From positions 1,550,001-1,614,000 of the forward strand of contig NZ_CP097870.1 in NCBI RefSeq assembly GCF_029223545.1: a DNA stretch of 64,000 bases, read 5' to 3'. Shown here piece after piece: positions 15,471 through 25,590 of the stretch. Both the position numbers and the translations under genes were made by a program. The notes under the pieces were generated by a model that searched no databases, was not told the DNA's origin, and was given only the letters and a program-made list of their open reading frames with translations. Positions within the stretch are counted from its first letter, which is position 1, and every line of letters begins with the position of its first letter. The DNA is from Thauera sp. GDN1 (GTDB lineage: Bacteria > Pseudomonadota > Gammaproteobacteria > Burkholderiales > Rhodocyclaceae).

Positions 15471-15821
15471 ATGGGTGACTATCTCTTTTCTCTCGTGCTG
15501 ACCGTTCATGTGCTGGTCGGCCTCGGCGTGATCGGCCTTGTGCTGGTGCAGCACGGCAAGGGGGCCGACATGGGTGCGGCTTTCGGTAGCGGCTCCTCGG
15601 GCAGCCTGTTCGGCGCGTCGGGTTCGGCGAACTTCCTGAGCCGCACGACCGCGGTGCTCGCCACCGTGTTCTTCCTGACCAGCCTGGGGCTGAGCTTCCT
15701 CGCCAGCAACAAGCCCGCCGCCCCCTCCAGCGTCATGGAAGGCGTGCAGACCGCGCCGGCGACGACCCCGGTTCCGGCCGCGCCGATCGACACCTCGCCG
15801 GCCCAGTCGATCCCGAAATAA
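15471..15821 (+). CDS. secG: Preprotein translocase subunit SecG
   Basis: SecG is the auxiliary membrane subunit of SecYEG. The 116 residues show two membrane helices (~6-24 and ~54-74) flanking the conserved cytoplasmic stretch GKGADMGAAFGSGSSGSLFGASGS. The tail is Pro/Ala-rich. Two adjacent ATGs (15468, 15471) are possible; AGGA at 15461-15464 is six nt from the second, which I chose. It lies 33 bp after tpiA, probably in the same transcript. Confidence 0.95.
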   Translation: MGDYLFSLVLTVHVLVGLGVIGLVLVQHGKGADMGAAFGSGSSGSLFGASGSANFLSRTTAVLATVFFLTSLGLSFLASNKPAAPSSVMEGVQTAPATTPVPAAPIDTSPAQSIPK

Positions 15822-15836
15822 TTGGCAACGAGCTCT

Positions 15837-15864
15837 TTGCGCAGTGCGGGAAAACACTTATAAT
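15837..15864 (+). promoter_or_regulatory. Predicted promoter of tRNA-Leu
   Basis: TTGCGC (15837-15842), a 16-bp spacer and perfect TATAAT (15859-15864), 22 bp before the tRNA 5' end. Confidence 0.7.
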
Positions 15865-15886
15865 TATCGCGCTGTCAGAACGAAGC

Positions 15887-15971
15887 GCCGACGTGGTGAA
15901 ATTGGTAGACACGCTATCTTGAGGGGGTAGTGGCGAAAGCCGTATGAGTTCGAGTCTCATCGTCGGCACCA
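15887..15971 (+). tRNA. tRNA-Leu (anticodon GAG)
   Basis: An 85-nt class II tRNA with acceptor GCCGACG / CGTCGGC, encoded CCA end, D-loop with GGTAGAC, anticodon stem CTATC / GGTAG and anticodon GAG at 15921-15923. A long variable arm and T-loop GTTCGAGTC are present. It reads CUC/CUU codons, frequent in this GC-rich genome. Confidence 0.97.
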
Positions 15972-15980
15972 CATTCCGGG

Positions 15981-16005
15981 AACGCCCGCGGAAGCGGGCG
16001 TTTCC
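15981..16005 (+). terminator. Terminator after tRNA-Leu
   Basis: A 9-bp stem AACGCCCGC / GCGGGCGTT with tetraloop GGAA, followed by a short T-run (TTTCC), 9 bp beyond the tRNA. The nuo operon therefore probably has its own promoter, though I could not pick a convincing one in 16005-16081. Confidence 0.75.
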
Positions 16006-16081
16006 ATGCAGAGCAGAGCAAAAAACAATAATCGCGGCGCGTCATTGACGCCGATGACTTCAAATTAGGGGGTCTCCGGAC

Positions 16082-16456
16082 ATGCTGGAAAATTATTTTC
16101 CCGTCCTGATGTTCATGCTCGTCGGCCTGGGTTTTGGCCTCGCGCCCGTCATCCTCGGGCGCCTCATCGCCCCCTATCGTCCCGATTCGGAAAAGAATTC
16201 TCCCTACGAGTGCGGCTTCGAGGCGTTTGAAGACGCCCGCATGAAGTTCGACGTCCGCTACTACCTGATCGCCATTCTGTTCATCCTGTTCGACCTCGAG
16301 ATCGCCTTCCTTTTCCCGTGGGCGACGGTCTTCCAGGAATTCATCGCCGCCGGCGAGATCGCCTGGTTCGTGTTCGGCTCGGTGATGGTCTTTCTGGCGG
16401 TTCTGGTCATTGGCTATATCGTCGAGTGGAAAAACGGCGCACTCGACTGGGAGTAA
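16082..16456 (+). CDS. nuoA: NADH-quinone oxidoreductase subunit A
   Basis: First gene of the complex I operon. The 124-residue membrane subunit has three helices (~6-28, ~62-84, ~92-114). Between helices 1 and 2 it carries the conserved [15 protein letters not shown] loop with the Cys that marks the quinone-site loop, then [21 protein letters not shown]-rich ribosome site lies just upstream. nuoB starts 4 nt after its stop. Confidence 0.97.
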   Translation: MLENYFPVLMFMLVGLGFGLAPVILGRLIAPYRPDSEKNSPYECGFEAFEDARMKFDVRYYLIAILFILFDLEIAFLFPWATVFQEFIAAGEIAWFVFGSVMVFLAVLVIGYIVEWKNGALDWE

Positions 16457-16459
16457 TGC

Positions 16460-16936
16460 ATGAGCATTGAGGGCGTCTTCCGCGAGGGGTTCGTCACCAC
16501 CTCGCTCGATGCGGTCATCAACTGGACGCGCACCGGCTCGTTGTGGCCGATGACCTTCGGTCTGGCCTGCTGTGCGGTGGAAATGATCCATGCGGGCTGT
16601 TCCCGCTACGACCTCGACCGTTTCGGCGTGGTCTTCCGTCCGAGTCCGCGCCAGTCCGACCTGATGATCGTTGCCGGCACGCTGTGCAACAAGATGGCGC
16701 CGGCGCTGCGCAAGGTCTACGACCAGATGTCCGAGCCGCGCTGGGTCATCTCGATGGGTTCCTGTGCCAACGGTGGCGGCTACTACCACTACTCCTATTC
16801 GGTCGTGCGCGGTTGCGACCGCATCGTGCCGGTCGACGTCTATGTGCCGGGCTGTCCGCCGACGGCCGAGGCGCTGATCTACGGCATTCTCCAGCTTCAG
16901 AACAAGATCAAGCGCACGAACACGATTGCGCGCTGA
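16460..16936 (+). CDS. nuoB: NADH-quinone oxidoreductase subunit B
   Basis: This 158-residue peripheral subunit holds cluster N2, the last Fe-S centre before quinone. Ligands are visible as the paired Cys in [10 protein letters not shown], Cys in [10 protein letters not shown] and Cys in [11 protein letters not shown]. Compared with some NuoB proteins the C-terminus is short (ending KRTNTIAR), normal for betaproteobacteria. Confidence 0.97.
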   Translation: MSIEGVFREGFVTTSLDAVINWTRTGSLWPMTFGLACCAVEMIHAGCSRYDLDRFGVVFRPSPRQSDLMIVAGTLCNKMAPALRKVYDQMSEPRWVISMGSCANGGGYYHYSYSVVRGCDRIVPVDVYVPGCPPTAEALIYGILQLQNKIKRTNTIAR

Positions 16937-16950
16937 CGGGTGTCCCAGAC

Positions 16951-17556
16951 ATGAGTGCCAAGCTTGAACGCCTGAGCCAGACCTTGCGCGACGTCTTCGG
17001 TGAGCGGATCACTTCGCTCGTGGTCGATCGCGGCGAGGTGACGATCGAGGTTCCTGCCTCCGATTACCTGTGCGTCGCGCGCCAGTTGCGCGATCACGCC
17101 GAGCTGCATTTCGAGCAGCTGATCGACGTCTCCGGTCTCGATTACTCCGCCTACGGCAATGCGCCCTGGGAGGGCAAGCGCTTCGCTTCGGCGGCGCACC
17201 TGACCTCGGTCAAGCACAACTGGCGTCTGCGCCTGAAGGTGTTCGCCGAGGACGACGAGTTCCCGGTGGTGGATTCGCTCGTCGATGTTTGGCCGAGCGC
17301 CAACTGGTACGAGCGCGAGTCCTTCGATCTGTACGGGATCATGTATTCGGGCCATCCGGACCTGCGCCGCATCCTGACCGACTACGGTTTCGTCGGTCAC
17401 CCCTTCCGCAAGGATTTCCCGGTGTCGGGCTACGTCGAGATGCGTTACGACCCGGAGCAGGGCAGGGTGGTCTATCAGCCGGTCACCATCGAGCCGCGCG
17501 AGAACACGCCGCGCATCGTGCGCGAAGAGAACTACGGGGACGTCGGCCATGGCTGA
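16951..17556 (+). CDS. nuoC: NADH-quinone oxidoreductase subunit C
   Basis: A 201-residue peripheral-arm subunit with no cofactor (30-kDa subunit family). The signature [20 protein letters not shown] is present, followed by [19 protein letters not shown]. Here NuoC and NuoD are separate proteins, unlike the NuoCD fusion of E. coli. It overlaps nuoD by 8 nt. Confidence 0.97.
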   Translation: MSAKLERLSQTLRDVFGERITSLVVDRGEVTIEVPASDYLCVARQLRDHAELHFEQLIDVSGLDYSAYGNAPWEGKRFASAAHLTSVKHNWRLRLKVFAEDDEFPVVDSLVDVWPSANWYERESFDLYGIMYSGHPDLRRILTDYGFVGHPFRKDFPVSGYVEMRYDPEQGRVVYQPVTIEPRENTPRIVREENYGDVGHG

Positions 17557-18802
17557 AATCCGCAACTACACGATCAACTTCGGTCCGCAGCACCCGTCGG
17601 CGCACGGCGTGCTCCGCCTGGTGCTCGAGCTCGACGGCGAAGTCGTCGAGCGCGCCGACCCGCACATCGGCCTGCTGCACCGCGGCACCGAGAAGCTCGC
17701 CGAGACCCGCACCTGGGTGCAGTCCGTGCCCTACATGGACCGTCTCGACTACGTGTCGATGATGTGCAACGAGCACGCCTACTGCATGGCGATCGAGAAG
17801 CTGCTCGGCGTGCAGGTTCCGGAGCGCGCGCAGTACATCCGGGTGATGTTCGACGAGATCACCCGCATCCTGAACCACCTGCTCAACATCGGCACCCATG
17901 CGCTCGACATCGGCGCGATGACGATGGTGCTGTACACCTTCCGCGAACGCGAAGACCTGATGGACGTCTATGAGGCGGTGTCGGGTGCGCGCATGCACGC
18001 GGCGTACTATCGCCCGGGCGGCGTCTATCGCGATCTGCCGGACCGCATGCCGAAGTACGAGGTCAACAAGTTCAAGAACGAGAAGACGGTCCGCGAGCTC
18101 AACGCCGCCCGCGAAGGCTCGATGCTGGACTTCCTCGAGGACTTCACCAACCGCTTCCCGACCTACTGCGACGAATACGAGACCCTGCTGACCGACAACC
18201 GGATCTGGAAGCAGCGTACCGTCGGCATCGGCGTGGTGTCGCCGGAGCAGGCGCTGGCCTGGGGCTTCACCGGTCCGATGCTGCGCGGCTCGGGCATCGC
18301 CTGGGACCTGCGCAAGAAACAGCCCTACGAAGTCTACGACCGCATGGATTTCGACATCCCCGTCGGCAAGAACGGCGACTGCTACGACCGTTACCTGTGC
18401 CGCATGGAAGAGATGCGCCAGTCCAACCGCATCGTCAAGCAGTGCATCGACTGGCTGCGCAAGAACCCCGGTCCGGTCATCACCGACAACCACAAGGTCG
18501 CGCCGCCTTCGCGCGAGGCGATGAAGACCAACATGGAAGAGCTGATCCACCACTTCAAGCTCTTCACCGAAGGCATGCACGTCCCCAAGGGCGAGGTCTA
18601 TTCCGCGGTCGAGCACCCCAAGGGCGAGTTCGGCGTGTATGCGGTGTCGGACGGCGCGAACAAGCCTTACCGCCTGAAGCTGCGCGCGCCGGGCTTCGCG
18701 CACCTCGCCGCGATGGACGACATCGCCCGCGGCCACATGATCGCCGACGTGGTCGCGATCATCGGCACGATGGACGTGGTGTTCGGCGAGATCGACCGCT
18801 GA
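17549..18802 (+). CDS. nuoD: NADH-quinone oxidoreductase subunit D
   Basis: This 417-residue 49-kDa-type subunit forms the quinone-binding pocket with NuoB. Conserved parts include [22 protein letters not shown] with the pocket His, [14 protein letters not shown], and the C-terminal VFGEIDR typical for the family. The 8-nt overlap with nuoC implies translational coupling. A 94-bp gap with two small hairpins separates it from nuoE. Confidence 0.97.
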   Translation: MAEIRNYTINFGPQHPSAHGVLRLVLELDGEVVERADPHIGLLHRGTEKLAETRTWVQSVPYMDRLDYVSMMCNEHAYCMAIEKLLGVQVPERAQYIRVMFDEITRILNHLLNIGTHALDIGAMTMVLYTFREREDLMDVYEAVSGARMHAAYYRPGGVYRDLPDRMPKYEVNKFKNEKTVRELNAAREGSMLDFLEDFTNRFPTYCDEYETLLTDNRIWKQRTVGIGVVSPEQALAWGFTGPMLRGSGIAWDLRKKQPYEVYDRMDFDIPVGKNGDCYDRYLCRMEEMRQSNRIVKQCIDWLRKNPGPVITDNHKVAPPSREAMKTNMEELIHHFKLFTEGMHVPKGEVYSAVEHPKGEFGVYAVSDGANKPYRLKLRAPGFAHLAAMDDIARGHMIADVVAIIGTMDVVFGEIDR

Positions 18803-18808
18803 TGCGGA

Positions 18809-18849
18809 GCCGGTTCGCCGGCAGCAGTAAAGCGGCGCCTCGCGGTGCC
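18809..18849 (+). other. Two small hairpins between nuoD and nuoE
   Basis: GCCGG-TTCG-CCGGC (18809-18822) is a 5-bp stem with a stable UUCG tetraloop. GGCGCC-TCGC-GGTGCC (18834-18849) is a second 6-bp stem with one G-T pair. With no T-run they are more likely RNA-processing or stability elements within the operon than terminators. Confidence 0.4.
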
Positions 18850-18896
18850 ACTGAACCAAACAAGAATCGGCAGGCTATCCGGAAGATCAAGACGAC

Positions 18897-19376
18897 ATGC
18901 TGAGCCAGGAATCGCTGCAACAGATCGATCGAGAGATCGCCAAGTATCCGCCCGATCAGAAGCAGTCCGCGGTCATGGCCGCGCTGCGGATCGCGCAGGT
19001 CGAGAAGGGCTGGCTGCCCAAGGAACTCATCGAGTTCGTCGCCCGCTATCTCGGCATGCCGGCGATCGCGGCCTACGAGGTCGCGAGCTTCTACAACATG
19101 TACGACCTCGAGCCGGTCGGCCGTCACAAGATCACGGTGTGCACGAACCTGCCCTGTGCTCTGTCCGGCGGCGTGCATGCGGGCGATTACCTCAAGCACA
19201 AGCTCGGTATCGACTTCAACGAGACCACGCCCGACGGCAAGTTTACGCTGAAGGAAGGCGAGTGCATGGGCGCCTGTGGCGACGCCCCGGTGCTGCTGGT
19301 GAACAACCATCACATGTGCAGCTGGATGACGACCGAAAAGATCGACCAGATGCTGGCCGAGCTGGACAAGAAATGA
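18897..19376 (+). CDS. nuoE: NADH-quinone oxidoreductase subunit E
   Basis: The 159-residue 24-kDa-type subunit carries the [2Fe-2S] cluster N1a. The four ligands are visible as CTNLPC and [11 protein letters not shown]. The N-terminal half is the helical bundle ([18 protein letters not shown]). A ribosome site GGAAG lies about 12 nt upstream. Its stop overlaps the nuoF start (ATGA). Confidence 0.97.
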   Translation: MLSQESLQQIDREIAKYPPDQKQSAVMAALRIAQVEKGWLPKELIEFVARYLGMPAIAAYEVASFYNMYDLEPVGRHKITVCTNLPCALSGGVHAGDYLKHKLGIDFNETTPDGKFTLKEGECMGACGDAPVLLVNNHHMCSWMTTEKIDQMLAELDKK

Positions 19377-20692
19377 GCACGCAAGGAATGATCCTCGCCG
19401 GTTGTGACGGCGACCGCACCTGGCGGCTCCAGGACTACGTCGCCCGCGGTGGTTATTCGGCGCTGAAGAAGATCATCGCCGACAAGACCCCGCAGGACGC
19501 GATCATCGCCGAGCTCAAGACCTCGGTGCTGCGCGGCCGTGGCGGTGCGGGCTTCCCCACCGGCCTGAAGTGGAGCTTCATGCCGCGCTCCTTCCCGGGC
19601 GACAAGTACCTCGCGTGCAACTCCGACGAGGGCGAGCCGGGCACCTTCAAGGACCGCGACATCCTGCGCTACAACCCGCACAGCGTCATCGAGGGCATGG
19701 TGATCGCCGCCTACGCGATGGGTGCTGCGCGCGGCTACAACTACATCCACGGCGAGATCTTCGAAGTGTATTCGCGCTTCGAGGAGGCGCTCGCCGAGGC
19801 GCGTGCCGCCGGCTTCATCGGCCAGAACATCCTCGGCAGCGACTTCTCCTTCGAGCTCTTCGCCCACCACGGCTACGGCGCGTACATCTGTGGCGAGGAA
19901 ACCGCGCTGCTCGAATCGATCGAGGGCAAGAAGGGGCAGCCGCGCTTCAAGCCGCCGTTCCCGGCGAGCTATGGCCTCTACGGCAAGCCGACCACGATCA
20001 ACAACACCGAGACCTTCGCCTCGGTGCCCTTCATCATGAACATGGGCGGCGAGGCCTTCCTGAACCTCGGCAAGCCCAACAACGGCGGCATGAAGCTGTT
20101 CTCGGTGTCGGGCCATGTCAATCGCCCCGGCAACTACGAGATTCCGCTGGGCACGCCGTTCGCCGAGCTGCTCGAGATGGCGGGGGGCATGCGCGGCGGC
20201 CGCAAGATCAAGGCGGTCATCCCCGGCGGTTCGTCCGCCCCGGTCGTGCCGGGCAGCGTGATGATGGACTGCACCATGGACTACGACTCGATCTCCAAGG
20301 CGGGGTCGATGCTCGGTTCGGGCGCGGTCATCGTCATGGACGAGACCACCTGCATGGTCAAGGCGCTGGAGCGCCTGTCCTATTTCTACTTCGAGGAATC
20401 CTGCGGTCAATGCACCCCGTGCCGTGAGGGGACTGGCTGGCTTTACCGCGTGGTGCATCGCATCGAGCACGGCCTCGGCCGTCCGGACGACCTCGACCTG
20501 CTGAACTCGGTCACGACGAACATCATGGGTCGCACGATCTGCGCCCTCGGCGACGCCGCCTCGATGCCGGTGCAGAGCTTCGTCAAGCACTTCGGCAGCG
20601 AGTTCGAATACCACATCGAAAACAAGAAGTGCCTCGTGCCGCCTGAAGTCCAGCGCGCAGGCAGTCAAATCTACGTGAGCCCGTCATGCTAG
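19373..20692 (+). CDS. nuoF: NADH-quinone oxidoreductase subunit F
   Basis: This 439-residue subunit binds NADH, FMN and the [4Fe-4S] cluster N3, the entry point of electrons. The nucleotide/flavin segment [15 protein letters not shown] and the acidic [15 protein letters not shown] are clear. Cluster ligands are in [14 protein letters not shown] with the fourth Cys in RTICALGD. It overlaps nuoE by 4 nt and nuoG by 7 nt. Confidence 0.98.
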   Translation: MSTQGMILAGCDGDRTWRLQDYVARGGYSALKKIIADKTPQDAIIAELKTSVLRGRGGAGFPTGLKWSFMPRSFPGDKYLACNSDEGEPGTFKDRDILRYNPHSVIEGMVIAAYAMGAARGYNYIHGEIFEVYSRFEEALAEARAAGFIGQNILGSDFSFELFAHHGYGAYICGEETALLESIEGKKGQPRFKPPFPASYGLYGKPTTINNTETFASVPFIMNMGGEAFLNLGKPNNGGMKLFSVSGHVNRPGNYEIPLGTPFAELLEMAGGMRGGRKIKAVIPGGSSAPVVPGSVMMDCTMDYDSISKAGSMLGSGAVIVMDETTCMVKALERLSYFYFEESCGQCTPCREGTGWLYRVVHRIEHGLGRPDDLDLLNSVTTNIMGRTICALGDAASMPVQSFVKHFGSEFEYHIENKKCLVPPEVQRAGSQIYVSPSC

Positions 20693-23025
20693 AGATCGAA
20701 ATCGACGGCAAGCAGGTCCAGGTCAACGACGGCAGCACCGTGATCGAGGCTGCAGCGGTTGCCGGGTCCTACATTCCGCACTTCTGCTACCACAAGAAGC
20801 TGTCCATCGCGGCCAACTGCCGCATGTGCCTGGTGCAGGTCGAGAAGGCGCCCAAGCCGCTGCCCGCCTGTGCCACGCCGGTCACCAACGGCATGAAGGT
20901 GTGGACCCACTCCGATCTGGCCGTCAAGGCGCAGAAGGGGGTGATGGAGTTCCTGCTCATCAACCACCCGCTCGACTGCCCGATCTGCGACCAGGGCGGC
21001 GAGTGCCAGCTGCAGGACCTCGCCGTCGGCTACGGTTCGACCGCCTCGCGCTACCAGGAAGAAAAGCGCGTCGTGTTCAACAAGAACCTCGGCGCGCTGG
21101 TCTCCACCGACATGACGCGCTGCATCAACTGCACGCGCTGCGTCCGCTTCACCGCCGAGATCGCCGGCGAGATGGAACTCGGTCAGGCCTTCCGCGGCGA
21201 GCACGCGGAGATCATGCCCTTCATCGAGAAGACCATCGACTCCGAGCTGTCGGGCAACATCATCGACCTGTGCCCGGTCGGCGCGCTGACCTCGAAGCCC
21301 TTCCGTTTCGCGGCCCGCACCTGGGAGCTGTCGCGGCGCAAGTCGGTGAGCCCGCACGATTCGCTCGGCGCCAACCTGATCGTGCAGACCAAGCACGACG
21401 TCGTGAAGCGCGTGCTGCCGCTCGAGAACGAGGACGTCAACGAATGCTGGCTGTCCGACAAGGATCGCTTCTCCTATGAGGCGCTCGCCAGCGAGCAGCG
21501 CCTGACAGCGCCGATGATCCGCCAAGGCGGGGAGTGGAAGCAGGTCGACTGGCAGGCCGCGCTCGAGTTCGTCGCCACCGGGCTGCGCGGTATCGCCCGT
21601 GATCACGGTCCCGCGTCGATCGGCGCGCTCGCCTCGCCGCATTCGACGGTCGAGGAGCTCTACCTGCTGCAGAAGCTCGTGCGCGGGCTGGGCAGCGAGA
21701 ACGTCGATTTCCGCCTGCGCCAGGCCGACTTCCGCGCCGACGGCAAGCGTGCCGGCGCTCCGTGGCTGGGCATGCCGATCGCCGGCGTCAAGGACCTCAC
21801 CCGCCTGCTCGTGGTCGGCAGCTTCCTGCGCAAGGACGCGCCGCTGCTGGCGCAGCGCGTGCGCCAGGCGGCCAAGAAGGGCCTGCACGTCAGCGCGATC
21901 GGTCCCAATGCCGAGGAATGGCTGATCCCGGTGCGCAACCGCGCGCTGGTGGCGCCGTCGGCGATGGTGGCCACCCTCGGTCAGGTCGTGGTGGCGCTCG
22001 CCAAGGAGAAGGGCGCCGAGGTCAGCGTCGCGCTGCTCGGCAAGCTGCCCGAGACCGTGGGCGCCGAGGCGCTGGCGATCGCGCAGAGCCTCGCCAGCGG
22101 CCGCCAGGTCGCGGTGTGGCTGGGCAATCTGGCCGCGCAGCATGCGCGTGCCTCCGAACTGCAGATGCTCGCGCAGGAGATCGCGCGTCTGACCGGTGGC
22201 AGCTTCGGCTTCATCGGCGAGGCCGCCAACAGCGTCGGTGGCTATCTCGCCGAGGCGGTACCGGGCGAGGGCGGCCTCAACGCCGCGGCGATGATCGAGC
22301 AGCCGCGCAAGGCCTATGTACTCATGAACCTCGAGCCCGATCTCGACCTCGCCAATCCGGCGGCGGCGATGGCGGCGCTCGATCCCGCGCAGCTCGTGGT
22401 GGCGCTGTCGAGCTTCGATTCGCCGGCGCTGCGCCAGGTCGCGGACGTGCTGCTGCCGATCGCGCCCTTCACCGAGACCTCGGGCACCTTCGTAAACTGC
22501 GAAGGCCGTGCGCAGAGCTTCACCGCGGTGGCCAAGCCCCTCGGCGAAGTGCGTCCGGGCTGGAAGGTGCTGCGCGTGCTCGGCAACCTGCTCGCGCTCG
22601 AAGGCTTCGGCCAGGCGGATTCCGACGCGGTGCGCGCGGAAGCGCTGGCGGGCGACGTGGCCGCCGCACTCGACAACGGTATCGAAGGCGTGGTCGTTTC
22701 CCCGGCCACCGGTGCTGGCGGCGCGCTCGAGCGCGTGGCCGACGTGCCGATCCACTTCGCCGATCCGCTGGTGCGGCGTGCGCCCTCGCTGCAGAAGACG
22801 CGCGACGCCGCGGCACCGACCGCCCGCATCGCACCGGCGACGCTGACCGCGCTCGGCCTGGCTGCGGGTGACAAGGTGCGCGTGGCCCAGGGCGGGGCGA
22901 GCGTCGAACTCGTGGTTCAGGCAGACGAAGGGCTGGCCGCCGGCTGCGTGCGTGTCGCCGCGGCACATCCCTCGACCGCTGCGCTTGGCGCAATGAGCGG
23001 TGATCTCAGCGTGGAGCGTGCGTAA
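20686..23025 (+). CDS. nuoG: NADH-quinone oxidoreductase subunit G
   Basis: This 779-residue subunit has an N-terminal ferredoxin-like domain ([18 protein letters not shown] and CATP, [2Fe-2S] N1b). A His-ligated cluster domain follows ([18 protein letters not shown]), then a [4Fe-4S] ligand set ([10 protein letters not shown] and CPVGAL). The rest is a degenerate molybdopterin-oxidoreductase fold that binds no molybdenum in complex I. Its stop shares one base with the nuoH start (TAATG). Confidence 0.96.
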   Translation: MLEIEIDGKQVQVNDGSTVIEAAAVAGSYIPHFCYHKKLSIAANCRMCLVQVEKAPKPLPACATPVTNGMKVWTHSDLAVKAQKGVMEFLLINHPLDCPICDQGGECQLQDLAVGYGSTASRYQEEKRVVFNKNLGALVSTDMTRCINCTRCVRFTAEIAGEMELGQAFRGEHAEIMPFIEKTIDSELSGNIIDLCPVGALTSKPFRFAARTWELSRRKSVSPHDSLGANLIVQTKHDVVKRVLPLENEDVNECWLSDKDRFSYEALASEQRLTAPMIRQGGEWKQVDWQAALEFVATGLRGIARDHGPASIGALASPHSTVEELYLLQKLVRGLGSENVDFRLRQADFRADGKRAGAPWLGMPIAGVKDLTRLLVVGSFLRKDAPLLAQRVRQAAKKGLHVSAIGPNAEEWLIPVRNRALVAPSAMVATLGQVVVALAKEKGAEVSVALLGKLPETVGAEALAIAQSLASGRQVAVWLGNLAAQHARASELQMLAQEIARLTGGSFGFIGEAANSVGGYLAEAVPGEGGLNAAAMIEQPRKAYVLMNLEPDLDLANPAAAMAALDPAQLVVALSSFDSPALRQVADVLLPIAPFTETSGTFVNCEGRAQSFTAVAKPLGEVRPGWKVLRVLGNLLALEGFGQADSDAVRAEALAGDVAAALDNGIEGVVVSPATGAGGALERVADVPIHFADPLVRRAPSLQKTRDAAAPTARIAPATLTALGLAAGDKVRVAQGGASVELVVQADEGLAAGCVRVAAAHPSTAALGAMSGDLSVERA

Positions 23026-24074
23026 TGGAAGCGATGCTGCAACCCGTTGCCGACTTGTTCGGGGCCGCGTGGCCGGCGGTGTGGACGCTGGTGAAGATCG
23101 TCGCGATCATCGCCCCGCTGATGATCTGCGTGGCCTACCTGACGCTCGCCGAGCGCAAGGTGATCGGCTTCATGCAGGTCCGCATCGGCCCCAACCGCGT
23201 CGGTCCCTGGGGCCTGCTGCAGCCGATCGCCGACGGCGTGAAGCTGCTGTTCAAGGAGATCATCGTCCCGAGCGGCGCCAACAAGGGCCTGTTCATCCTC
23301 GGCCCGATCCTGGCGATCGCGCCCTCGCTGGCGGCGTGGGCGGTGGTGCCCTTCGACGACGGCCTGGTGCTGGCCGACGTCAACGCCGGCCTGCTGTTCC
23401 TGCTCGCCATCACCTCGATGGAAGTCTATGGCGTCATCGTCGCCGGCTGGGCGTCGAACTCCAAGTATCCGTTCCTGGGTTCGATGCGCGCCGCGGCGCA
23501 GATGGTGTCCTACGAGGTGTCGATGGGCTTCGCGCTGATCTGCGTGCTGCTGATCTCGTCCAGCCTCAACCTCACGGACATCGTGATGTCGCAGAACGAC
23601 GGCCGCTTCGCCGACATGGGCCTAGGCGTGCTGTCGTGGAACTGGATTCCGCTGTTCCCGATGTTCGTGGTCTATGTGATCTCGGGCATCGCCGAAACCA
23701 ACCGTGCGCCCTTCGACGTGGTCGAGGGTGAAGCCGAGGTGGTCGCGGGCCACATGGTCGAGTACTCGGGCATGACCTTCGCGCTGTTCTTCCTCGCCGA
23801 GTACGCGAACATGATCCTGGTCTCGATCCTGACCTCGATCCTGTTCCTCGGTGGCTGGTTGTCGCCGGTGGGCTTCCTGCCCGACGGCTTCCACTGGCTG
23901 GCGCTGAAGACGGCGTTCATCCTGTTGCTGTTCCTGTGGGCGCGAGCCACCTTCCCGCGCTTCCGCTACGACCACATCATGCGCCTGGGCTGGAAGGTGT
24001 TCATCCCGGTGACGCTCGTGTGGCTGTTCGTGGTGACCGTGTGGATGATGTCGCCGCTGTCGATCTGGAGTTGA
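23025..24074 (+). CDS. nuoH: NADH-quinone oxidoreductase subunit H
   Basis: The 349-residue membrane subunit joins the quinone site to the proton-pumping arm, with about eight helices. Family hallmarks are [22 protein letters not shown] and the Glu-rich loop [22 protein letters not shown]. The start overlaps the nuoG stop by one base. Confidence 0.97.
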   Translation: MEAMLQPVADLFGAAWPAVWTLVKIVAIIAPLMICVAYLTLAERKVIGFMQVRIGPNRVGPWGLLQPIADGVKLLFKEIIVPSGANKGLFILGPILAIAPSLAAWAVVPFDDGLVLADVNAGLLFLLAITSMEVYGVIVAGWASNSKYPFLGSMRAAAQMVSYEVSMGFALICVLLISSSLNLTDIVMSQNDGRFADMGLGVLSWNWIPLFPMFVVYVISGIAETNRAPFDVVEGEAEVVAGHMVEYSGMTFALFFLAEYANMILVSILTSILFLGGWLSPVGFLPDGFHWLALKTAFILLLFLWARATFPRFRYDHIMRLGWKVFIPVTLVWLFVVTVWMMSPLSIWS

Positions 24075-24081
24075 GAAGACC

Positions 24082-24567
24082 ATGGGTGCCAAGGATTACA
24101 TCGGCAGTCTGTTCCTGAAGGAACTCGTCAAGGGCATGGCCCTGACCGGGCGGCATTTCTTTCAGCGCAAGATCACCGTCCAGTTCCCGGAAGAGAAGAC
24201 GCCGCAGAGCAACCGCTTCCGCGGGCTGCACGCCCTGCGCCGCTATCCGAACGGCGAGGAGCGTTGCATCGCCTGCAAGCTGTGCGAGGCGATCTGCCCC
24301 GCGATGGCGATCACGATCGAGTCGGACCAGCGTGACGACGGCTCGCGCCGCACCACGCGCTACGACATCGACCTGACCAAGTGCATCTTCTGCGGCTTCT
24401 GCGAGGAAGCCTGTCCGGTGGACGCGATCGTCGAGACCCGTGTGCTGGAGTATCACGGCGAGCAGCGCGGCGACCTGTACTACACCAAGCAGATGCTGCT
24501 GGCGGTGGGTGATCGCTACGAGTCGCAGATCGCGGCAGACCGCGAACTGGACGCCAAGTACCGCTAA
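24082..24567 (+). CDS. nuoI: NADH-quinone oxidoreductase subunit I
   Basis: A 161-residue 8Fe ferredoxin-type subunit holding clusters N6a and N6b. Both CxxCxxCxxxCP motifs are present ([12 protein letters not shown] and [12 protein letters not shown]). The N-terminal amphipathic helix [16 protein letters not shown] anchors it to the membrane. It is 7 bp after nuoH. Confidence 0.97.
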   Translation: MGAKDYIGSLFLKELVKGMALTGRHFFQRKITVQFPEEKTPQSNRFRGLHALRRYPNGEERCIACKLCEAICPAMAITIESDQRDDGSRRTTRYDIDLTKCIFCGFCEEACPVDAIVETRVLEYHGEQRGDLYYTKQMLLAVGDRYESQIAADRELDAKYR

Positions 24568-24600
24568 GGGGAGGGCGCTTCGGCGCCACGAGTCAAGAAC

Positions 24601-25206
24601 ATGGAATTCAAGACCTTCGTCTTCTACTTTCTCGCCGTGATCATGGTGCTCGCGGCGCTGAGGGTGATCACTGCCCGGAACCCGGTGCATGCCGCGTTGT
24701 TCCTGGTGCTCACCTTCTTCAACGCGGGCGGGATCTGGCTGTTGCTGCAGGCCGAGTTCCTCGCCGTCACCCTGGTGATGGTGTACGTCGGCGCGGTGAT
24801 GGTGCTGTTCCTCTTCGTCGTGATGATGCTCGACATCAACCTCGACCGCCTGCGCGAGGGCTTCTGGAGCTACCTGCCGGTCGGCGCGCTGGTCGGCATC
24901 CTGATGCTGGTCGAGATGGTCATGGTGCTGGGCGGTTCTTACTTCGGCCTCGAGGCCATGCCCGCCCCGCCGGCTGCGGCCGACACCTACAGCAACACGC
25001 GCGAGCTGGGCCGCGTGCTCTACACCGACTACGTCTATCCGTTCGAACTCGCTTCGCTGGTGCTGCTGGTGGCGATGGTCTCCGCGGTGGCGCTGACGCT
25101 GCGCAAGCGCAAGGGCCTGAAGTCCATCCCGCCGTCCGAGCAGGTCGCGGTGAAGCGCGAGGGCCGCGTCGAGCTGGTGAAGATGCAGGCCGAGAAAGAA
25201 GACTGA
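24601..25206 (+). CDS. nuoJ: NADH-quinone oxidoreductase subunit J
   Basis: The 201-residue membrane subunit (ND6 type) has five helices, including the conserved TLVMVYVGAVMVLFLFVVMML with its pi-bulge region. The C-terminus is hydrophilic and charged (ending QAEKED), longer than in some relatives. Confidence 0.95.
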   Translation: MEFKTFVFYFLAVIMVLAALRVITARNPVHAALFLVLTFFNAGGIWLLLQAEFLAVTLVMVYVGAVMVLFLFVVMMLDINLDRLREGFWSYLPVGALVGILMLVEMVMVLGGSYFGLEAMPAPPAAADTYSNTRELGRVLYTDYVYPFELASLVLLVAMVSAVALTLRKRKGLKSIPPSEQVAVKREGRVELVKMQAEKED

Positions 25207-25272
25207 CGGCTGGCGCGAACACGAAAAGAACACCGCGTCGGCAGACGAGCCGGCGCGATCAGGGGGTCATAG

Positions 25273-25578
25273 ATGCTTTCGCTTTCCCATTACCTCATCC
25301 TGGGCGCGATCCTGTTCGCGATCAGCGTGGTCGGGATCTTCCTCAACCGGAAGAACCTGATCGTGCTGCTGATGGCCATCGAGCTGATGCTGCTGTCGGT
25401 CAACATGAACTTCGTGGCCTTCTCGCACTATCTGGGCGACATCGCCGGCCAGGTCTTCGTTTTCTTCATCCTCACCGTGGCCGCCGCCGAATCGGCGATC
25501 GGCCTCGCGATTCTGATCGTGATGTTCCGCACCATGCGCACGATCCATGTGGATGACCTGGACAGCCTCAAGGGTTAA
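25273..25578 (+). CDS. nuoK: NADH-quinone oxidoreductase subunit K
   Basis: The 101-residue ND4L-type subunit has three helices. The intramembrane glutamates of the proton path are in [13 protein letters not shown] and [13 protein letters not shown]. The 66-bp gap before it holds only an upstream ribosome site (GGGGGT region). Confidence 0.96.
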   Translation: MLSLSHYLILGAILFAISVVGIFLNRKNLIVLLMAIELMLLSVNMNFVAFSHYLGDIAGQVFVFFILTVAAAESAIGLAILIVMFRTMRTIHVDDLDSLKG

Positions 25579-25590
25579 GGAAGCGTCACG

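Noticed and set aside
16005..16081. nuo operon promoter using TTGACG at 16045-16050
   Set aside because: The position 17 bp downstream is a G-run with no -10 likeness. The true promoter remains unseen.
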